Part shown: positions 59,665 through 64,000 of the stretch, one piece after another
How positions within the stretch are numbered: position 1 is the stretch's first letter
How the letters are laid out: each line of letters opens with the position of its first letter
Position numbers and translations under genes: made by a program
NCBI GenBank assembly: GCA_019119775.1
Contig: DWWL01000027.1
Span: forward strand, 1 to 64,000
Length of the DNA stretch: 64,000 nt
Source of the DNA: Candidatus Lachnoclostridium pullistercoris
GTDB taxonomy: Bacteria > Bacillota > Clostridia > Lachnospirales > Lachnospiraceae
Reading direction: 5' to 3'
The notes under the pieces: generated by a model
The model's input: the letters and a program-made list of their open reading frames with translations, nothing else
Told to the model about the DNA's origin: nothing
Databases searched by the model: none

Positions 59665-59693
59665 ACTATAACACTTTGGCAGGCGGCAGTCAA
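59665..59693 (-). promoter_or_regulatory. Promoter of the surface-protein operon
   Basis: Minus strand TTGACT (59688-59693), 17 bp, TATAGT (59665-59670). The leader is about 180 nt and holds a GC-rich stem and the hairpin GATGCGTTCGCATC, then an A/T-rich part. I do not recognise a riboswitch class in it. Confidence 0.7.
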
Positions 59694-59763
59694 GAAATAT
59701 TTCCGCAAACCGAACGGCCTGCAAATCCAAACGGCCGCCCTCATATTGGAGCGGCCATATAAA

Positions 59764-59818
59764 GCAGAGATTCCGGCAGCGCCTGGAAACGCCCCCCACA
59801 AGCCGCCGGAATCTCTGC
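59764..59818 (-). terminator. Inverted repeat after the EFR1 gene
   Basis: Perfect 14-bp arms (59764-59777, 59805-59818) with a 27-base loop, about 50 bp beyond the EFR1 stop. On the minus strand it is followed by a short T/A tract, so it is a likely but weak terminator. A smaller GGCCGC/GCGGCC hairpin lies next to it. Confidence 0.55.
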
Positions 59819-59870
59819 CGGGGTTTAAAGCCCTGAGCCCGCTCCCGGCAAAGTCTGAAAATCCTGTTTT

Positions 59871-60620
59871 CTATCCCCTGGGATAGACGTATCTGCCGTT
59901 CTTTCTTGTACCCTTTCCGTACTGGATCGCTTCCTTCGGGCAGCGGTTCAGACAGCCCATGCAGAGGGCGCAGCGGTCTTTTTTCCAGAACGGCCGCCCG
60001 TTTTTCATTCCGATGGCCCCCACCGGGCAGATGGATGCGCACTGCCCGCAGCCGATGCAGGTGTCGTCCACCGAAAACTTAGAAGTCTTTCTGCCGCTGC
60101 GGTACAGCGTCTGGGCGGTAACGCTGAGCATCAGATCTCTCCCCTTCGACGTTTCTCCCTCGCCGCGGCTGCGGATCTTTTCCAGGATCTCCTCCATCCG
60201 CAGGTCAGCCTTCTCAAGGATCTCTCTCACTTCCTCCTCCCCCGGCGCCCGGAACATGGGAACAAAATTGTCCGGCATCACCAGGGAAAATACGGCGCTG
60301 ACCTCAATGCCGGACTTCTTCGCCACCGCCCTCAGCTGGCGGTCCGCCGCCCCGATGCTGCCGCCGCAGGTAATCACTGCCCACACATAGGGCGTTTTCC
60401 CCGACAGCTCCAGGCGGGAGAGAAACTGAACCACCACCGTGGGAAGTCCCCAGTAATACACCGGAAATACCAGCCCGAGAGTTTCATTTTCCTCCACTTC
60501 CCAGGAAAATTCCTTCTGTCTGATGGCCTCTGCCATGTTTTTCATGTCCTCCCCCAGATGGCTGGAGAAAAATCCGGCCGCAGCCTGGGAGTTGCCCGTA
60601 CCTGAAAAATAAAAGATCAT
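59871..60620 (-). CDS. EFR1-family flavodoxin-ferredoxin fusion
   Basis: 249 residues. N-terminal flavodoxin-like domain with FMN loop FSGTGNS (residues 5-11); C-terminal ferredoxin with two clusters, CIGCGQCASICP and CALCMGCLNRCP. Likely passes electrons between a flavin and iron-sulfur partners in the cytoplasm; the partner is unknown. It overlaps the hydrolase gene by ATGA and shares its transcript. GGAGG precedes the start at 60620. Confidence 0.93.
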   Translation of the reverse strand: MIFYFSGTGNSQAAAGFFSSHLGEDMKNMAEAIRQKEFSWEVEENETLGLVFPVYYWGLPTVVVQFLSRLELSGKTPYVWAVITCGGSIGAADRQLRAVAKKSGIEVSAVFSLVMPDNFVPMFRAPGEEEVREILEKADLRMEEILEKIRSRGEGETSKGRDLMLSVTAQTLYRSGRKTSKFSVDDTCIGCGQCASICPVGAIGMKNGRPFWKKDRCALCMGCLNRCPKEAIQYGKGTRKNGRYVYPRG

Positions 60621-61318
60621 AACCTGTCCTCCTGTCTCTGACGATCTAAAAACTCCTTCACCGCCCGGTTAAATTCCAGGCTGTTTTCCTTTGCAGCAAA
60701 GTGACTGCCGGCGATCAGCTTCAGCTCTCCTGCCGGAAGAGACGCGGCGATCAGCTTTGTGTGCTCTTCCTTTATCATATCATTCGTTCCCGCAATGACA
60801 AGGGCCGGAACGGAAATTTTTTTCAGCTCCTCCGGCCGGATGCGGGGTTCCTTCACCATCAGTCCCAGAAGCTCCCTGGTCTTTCCCGCCTTTTTGGAAA
60901 AGGGAGCCAGCAGGCCGGCAGCCCGATACTCCAGCTCAATGGGAAGCTGAACGGATCGTTTCACCCCGGACGGGTCCAGATTGGCCCCGTTTAAAATGAG
61001 GGCGCTCACATACGGCGGATATTTAAGCGCAAACAGCATGGCTGTGTTCCCGCCGTCGCTGAAGCCTAAGATCACGGCCTTTTTTATCCCTCTCTCGTCC
61101 AGGAACTCTTTCAGATCTTCCGCAAACTGACCCAGAGAAAACGGCGCCGTTCCCCTCGGGCTTTTCCCGTGTCCTCTGGTGTCCACGGCGATCACCCGGT
61201 ATTCTCCTGAGAACGCCTCCATCTGATTCTGAAAATACGTCCCGTCCTCCCCGTTTCCGTGGAGAAGGACGAGGGGGATGCCTGTCCCTTTTTCCGTCCA
61301 GTGCAGCTGAATATCCAT
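60617..61318 (-). CDS. Alpha/beta-fold hydrolase
   Basis: 233 residues. Catalytic features: oxyanion turn LLHGNGEDG, nucleophile Ser in GFSDGGNTA, acid Asp in IAGTNDMI and His in AGSHFAA. Family members hydrolyse esters, lactones or C-C bonds; the substrate is not apparent. AGGAGG precedes the ATG; coupled to the EFR1 gene. Confidence 0.9.
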   Translation of the reverse strand: MDIQLHWTEKGTGIPLVLLHGNGEDGTYFQNQMEAFSGEYRVIAVDTRGHGKSPRGTAPFSLGQFAEDLKEFLDERGIKKAVILGFSDGGNTAMLFALKYPPYVSALILNGANLDPSGVKRSVQLPIELEYRAAGLLAPFSKKAGKTRELLGLMVKEPRIRPEELKKISVPALVIAGTNDMIKEEHTKLIAASLPAGELKLIAGSHFAAKENSLEFNRAVKEFLDRQRQEDRL

Positions 61319-61352
61319 AACTCTCTCCTCCTGACCGCAGTCTTAACGCGCC

Positions 61353-61399
61353 ATAAGCCGGACAGACGCAAACTCTGCGGTCTGATCCGGCTTATTTTT
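61353..61399 (+). terminator. Hairpin between regulator and hydrolase genes
   Basis: Arms ATAAGCCGGA (61353-61362) and TCCGGCTTAT (61386-61395) with further inner pairing; five T follow on the plus strand. The flanking genes are on the minus strand, where it would be a hairpin without T-run, so its direction of action is uncertain. Confidence 0.5.
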
Positions 61400-61763
61400 A
61401 CTGGTCCTCATTCTCCAGCACATGACTGTATTTTTCTTTCAGCTTTTCAAACACTTCGTCGCTGACTGCGTGCTCCACCAGACAGGCATCCCGTCCTGCC
61501 ACCTGCTCGTCCACACCCAGCTTCGTGAACATCCTCTGGAAAAATACATGTTTTTCATATACGGCCTCCGCCAGCTTCTTCCCCTCTTCCGTCAGATGAA
61601 GAACGCCGTCTTCCTCTTTGACTACCAGCTTCTTCTCCCGAAGAGCCTTCATCGCCCCGGAAACGCTGGGCTTGGACACCTTCAGATATTCTGCCACATC
61701 GATGGAATGCACCTGGCCTGTCTGAAGCTGCAGGCAGTAAATGGCTTCCAGGTAATCTTCCAA
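61398..61763 (-). CDS. DtxR/MntR-family metal-dependent regulator
   Basis: 121 residues from a TTG at 61763 (AGGA six bases upstream). Winged HTH in residues 1-60 (MEDYLEAIYCLQ ... VSKPSVSGAMKALREKKLV), metal-binding dimerisation domain after (VFFQRMFTKLGV, HAVSDEVFEKL). It probably senses Mn2+ or Fe2+ and represses metal uptake genes elsewhere. No metal transporter adjoins it. The C-terminal SH3-like domain of DtxR is absent, as in MntR. Confidence 0.9.
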   Translation of the reverse strand: MEDYLEAIYCLQLQTGQVHSIDVAEYLKVSKPSVSGAMKALREKKLVVKEEDGVLHLTEEGKKLAEAVYEKHVFFQRMFTKLGVDEQVAGRDACLVEHAVSDEVFEKLKEKYSHVLENEDQ

Positions 61764-61827
61764 TGATTTTCCTAATCTCTGCGTACCGTTTCACCCTTTC
61801 TGATCTATACCCTATACTTCCTCATTT

Positions 61828-61856
61828 ATTATAGCAAAACGGCCGCCTTTAAACAA
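61828..61856 (-). promoter_or_regulatory. Promoter of the DtxR/MntR-type gene
   Basis: Minus strand TTGTTT (61851-61856), 17 bp, TATAAT (61828-61833). Confidence 0.7.
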
Positions 61857-61872
61857 CAAATTTCTCCGCTCA

Positions 61873-63180
61873 TCATTCATCATAAATGCTGACGATCTCC
61901 CCGTCCAGGATCCGGTTCATATTCTTCACCGCGCAGAAATTGCCGCACATGGAACAGGTATCCTCCTTCTCTGGCTTGGCTTCCGCCCGGTATCTTCTGG
62001 CTTTTTCCGGGTCCACGGACAGCTGGAACATCTTCTCCCAGTCCAGCTCTTTTCTGGCCTGGCTCATCTGATCGTCCCAGAGTCTTGCCCCTTTTACCCC
62101 TTTTGCGATGTCGGCGGCGTGGGCGGCAATCTTCGAGGCGATGATCCCCTCCTTCACATCCTCCTCATCCGGCAGGCGAAGATGTTCCGCCGGCGTCACG
62201 TAGCAGAGGAAGGAAGCGCCGGCGGCAGCTGCCACAGCCCCTCCGATGGCGGCCGTAATATGATCATATCCCGGCGCCACGTCCGTCACCAGCGGCCCGA
62301 GCACGTAGAAGGGGGCTCCCTTGCAGATGGTCTGCTGCAGCTTCATGTTGGCGGCGATCTGGTCCAACGGCATGTGTCCCGGCCCTTCCACGATCACCTG
62401 GACGTCCTTCTTCCAGGCCCTGGCCGTCAGCTCTCCCAGCGTCACCAGCTCCTCCATCTGGGAAATGTCTGAGGCGTCCGCCAGGCAGCCGGGGCGGCAG
62501 GCGTCTCCCAGGCTCAGAGTCACATCATACTCCCGGCAGATGTCCAGGATCCGGTCAAACTGATCGTAAAACGGATTTTCCTCCCCGGTCATCTCCATCC
62601 AGGCAAAGATGATAGATCCGCCCCTGGATACAATGTTGGTCAGTCTCCTGGCCTGTTTGAACCGATCCGCCGTCCGCTTGTTGATCCCCACATGGATGGT
62701 CATAAAATCCACTCCGTCCTTCGCGTGCATTTCCACGATCTGCAGCCATTCTTCCGCTGTGATTTCCTTCAAAGGCTTGTGGTAGTACACCACCGCATCG
62801 TAGATCGGCACCGTCCCGATGATGGCCGGACACTCGGCCGTCAGTTTCCGGCGGAATGTGCGGGTATCTCCCCAGGAGCTGAGATCCATGATGGACTCCG
62901 CCCCCATTTCCACCGCCCGTTTTACCTTCGCCAGCTCCATATCCAGGTCCTTGCAGTCCCGGGAAGTGCCCAGATTGACGTTGATCTTTGTCTTCAGCAT
63001 GGAACCGATGCCGTTTGGATCCAGGCAGGCGTGAAGGCGGTTGGCGGGAATGGCCACTTTTCCCTCCGCCACCAGTTTTCTCAGCTCTTCCGGCTCCCAG
63101 CCCTCTTTTTCAGCCACCGCCTTAAGTTCTTTTGTGAGAATGCCCTGTCTGGCCGCATCCATCTGTGTCGTATAGCTCAT
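61873..63180 (-). CDS. thiC: Phosphomethylpyrimidine synthase
   Basis: 435 residues from the ATG at 63180 (GAGAGGAG upstream; longer starts run into the riboswitch terminator). Makes the HMP-P moiety of thiamine from AIR by radical SAM chemistry. Landmarks: [57 protein letters not shown] and the C-terminal cluster CSMCGNFC. Single gene here, without other thi genes; controlled by the upstream TPP riboswitch. Confidence 0.97.
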   Translation of the reverse strand: MSYTTQMDAARQGILTKELKAVAEKEGWEPEELRKLVAEGKVAIPANRLHACLDPNGIGSMLKTKINVNLGTSRDCKDLDMELAKVKRAVEMGAESIMDLSSWGDTRTFRRKLTAECPAIIGTVPIYDAVVYYHKPLKEITAEEWLQIVEMHAKDGVDFMTIHVGINKRTADRFKQARRLTNIVSRGGSIIFAWMEMTGEENPFYDQFDRILDICREYDVTLSLGDACRPGCLADASDISQMEELVTLGELTARAWKKDVQVIVEGPGHMPLDQIAANMKLQQTICKGAPFYVLGPLVTDVAPGYDHITAAIGGAVAAAAGASFLCYVTPAEHLRLPDEEDVKEGIIASKIAAHAADIAKGVKGARLWDDQMSQARKELDWEKMFQLSVDPEKARRYRAEAKPEKEDTCSMCGNFCAVKNMNRILDGEIVSIYDE

Positions 63181-63323
63181 ATCATTTTCTCCTCTCCGGA
63201 AAACTCTTTTAAGCAGCCCGGACAGCCATCTTCCCTCTCCGCGAAATCGGAATCTTCCTCTCCGCCGCAGCGGGATTCCCGCGGAGCGCTTTTGTTTAAC
63301 AGGAAACAAATTTTCCGCTAAAC

Positions 63324-63352
63324 AAAAAGTCTGCGCCACGTACGGCGCAGAC
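63324..63352 (-). terminator. Conditional terminator of the TPP riboswitch
   Basis: GTCTGCGCC / GGCGCAGAC (63329-63337, 63344-63352) with a six-base loop, then five T on the minus strand. Lies between aptamer and thiC; expected to form when TPP is bound. Confidence 0.9.
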
Positions 63353-63373
63353 CGATCAAACATTCCGTCGCAT

Positions 63374-63459
63374 ATTTCCCTACGTTGGCATTACCCAAAT
63401 CAGGTGATATAGGTCGAAGTTGGATGACTTCCTCTCAGCCCGCAAACGAGCTCCCTGTT
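63374..63459 (-). promoter_or_regulatory. TPP riboswitch (THI element)
   Basis: On the minus strand the conserved blocks GGGCTGAGAGGAAG and ACCTGA ... GGTAATGCCAACGTAGGGAA are present and in order, with closing stem ends near ACAGGGA and CCCT. Binds thiamine pyrophosphate and shuts off thiC. Confidence 0.97.
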
Positions 63460-63467
63460 ATGAGATA

Positions 63468-63496
63468 ATCCTAGCACCGGCCGGAGGGGATGTCAA
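63468..63496 (-). promoter_or_regulatory. Promoter of thiC
   Basis: Minus strand TTGACA (63491-63496), 17 bp, TAGGAT (63468-63473). The -35 overlaps the stop codon of the upstream ABC-like gene; the predicted RNA starts at the edge of the aptamer. Confidence 0.75.
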
Positions 63497-64000
63497 CGAT
63501 TTTCTCCCTCTTCCTCATAGAGATAGCGCCAGGGCGTATTGATGGGCAGGCGGCTGAACGCCTCCCTGGAAAATTCTTCCTGCCGTCCTCCCCTGCGGAT
63601 GCGGATCAGACGCCCGGCCAAAGACAGGGAATCCGCCAGATTGACCGCCAGGATCACCACTCCGATCCCCCGGTCCAGAAACCGCTCCAGATGTTCCCAG
63701 ATCCTCACCCTGAGCTCCACCTCCGCCCCCTTAAAGGGCTGAATGCAGAATACGACGCGGGGATTCTGAAGCAGGATTCTGGCGTAGACCAGGTCGTATT
63801 TTTCCCGCTCCGTCAGCTCGTCCACCCGCTTCCAGAACACCTCCTCCCCCAGAAGAGGAGCATATTCCCGGGCAATTCCCTTTTTGATGCTGCCCTTTCT
63901 CCACACATTTTCAAAGCGGTGGTCCAGGTTCATGCAGAGGTTGTCTAAGTAGCTTAAATTGGAAAAGATCATGGTGGCGGCCGGCAGCTCCCGGATCACT
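63493..64000 (-). CDS. Degenerate ABC ATPase-like protein, C-terminal part (cut by window edge)
   Basis: 168 residues from the right edge; the start lies outside. The order of elements follows the second half of a sugar-type (RbsA-like) ABC ATPase: helix region (RFENVWRKGSIKKGIAREY), signature position, Walker B position, D-loop position and switch region (GVVILAVNLADSLSLAGRLIRI). The key motifs are altered: ELTEREKYDL where LSGGxQQK is expected and VVFCIQPFKGAEVE where hhhhDEPTxGxD is expected. It is therefore unlikely to hydrolyse ATP. Function unknown. Confidence 0.6.
   Translation of the reverse strand, partial: VIRELPAATMIFSNLSYLDNLCMNLDHRFENVWRKGSIKKGIAREYAPLLGEEVFWKRVDELTEREKYDLVYARILLQNPRVVFCIQPFKGAEVELRVRIWEHLERFLDRGIGVVILAVNLADSLSLAGRLIRIRRGGRQEEFSREAFSRLPINTPWRYLYEEEGENR

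Noticed and set aside
61555-61794. Frameshifted or alternative N-terminus of the DtxR/MntR-type gene
   Set aside because: A GTG frame with a fair ribosome binding site overlaps, but it does not encode regulator sequence; the TTG start gives a normal MntR-like N-terminus.
1-64000. Prophage, integrative element or insertion sequence
   Set aside because: No integrase, functional transposase, terminal repeat or attachment-site duplication was seen; only the McrBC pair and the Rpn-like relic suggest transfer.

Overview
The window looks like a chromosomal segment of a high-GC member of the Lachnospiraceae (Firmicutes, Clostridia). The evidence is the GC-rich third codon positions, strong AGGAGG-type ribosome binding sites, TTGACA/TATAAT promoters, Gram-positive surface proteins, a CdaA/CdaR/HPr cluster, a DUF3842 protein and an EFR1-type flavodoxin/ferredoxin. 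No species can be named from the sequence alone. I see no rRNA, tRNA, insertion sequence, prophage or CRISPR array. Most genes lie on the minus strand.

Layout. 1-4617: end of a permease gene, two overlapping amidohydrolases and two divergent, overlapping LysR regulators. 4628-13638 (minus): MATE exporter, AI-2E/YtvI-like membrane protein, PLP aminotransferase, glycan repeat polymerase, HPr, CdaR, the diadenylate cyclase CdaA and two unrecognised membrane proteins. 13939-14952: a decayed Rpn-like nuclease-family gene with a 36-bp tandem repeat. 15171-18507: MacB-like ABC exporter with its HlyD-type adaptor. 18680-25242: MFS transporter, Spx/ArsC-like protein, adenine deaminase, YbjQ, GNAT acetyltransferase, M20 peptidase, MalY-like lyase. 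25465-30208: a possible transporter, an M20 amidohydrolase and an MFS transporter read away from a LysR gene, with a perfect 16-bp palindrome between them. 30230-32642: a one-permease osmoprotectant (Opu-type) ABC transporter. 33295-36769: a two-gene McrB/McrC restriction system, visibly more AT-rich than its neighbours. 36954-41580: ftsH, a small plus-strand gene, azlD/azlC and a PflX-like radical SAM protein.

41581-42506 is a long AT-rich spacer with no protein gene. Its minus strand has a near-consensus promoter (TTGACA, 17 bp, TATACT) and, about 390 nt further on, a hairpin followed by a T-run, so it probably encodes an unannotated non-coding RNA. A small HTH gene follows.

42777-59476 is one long minus-strand operon for three secreted proteins: a 610-residue and a 1100-residue protein that both carry choline-binding-like wall repeats, and a roughly 3837-residue multi-domain adhesin of the SpaA/Cna-B pilin type. 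The promoter lies at 59665-59693, with a leader of about 180 nt. This is the most distinctive coding system in the window. The rest (59871-64000) holds an EFR1 ferredoxin, an alpha/beta hydrolase, a DtxR/MntR-type regulator, thiC with a complete TPP riboswitch, conditional terminator and promoter, and the C-terminal part of an ABC ATPase-like protein whose Walker B and signature motifs are gone.

All family assignments come from reading motifs and gene order, without database searches.
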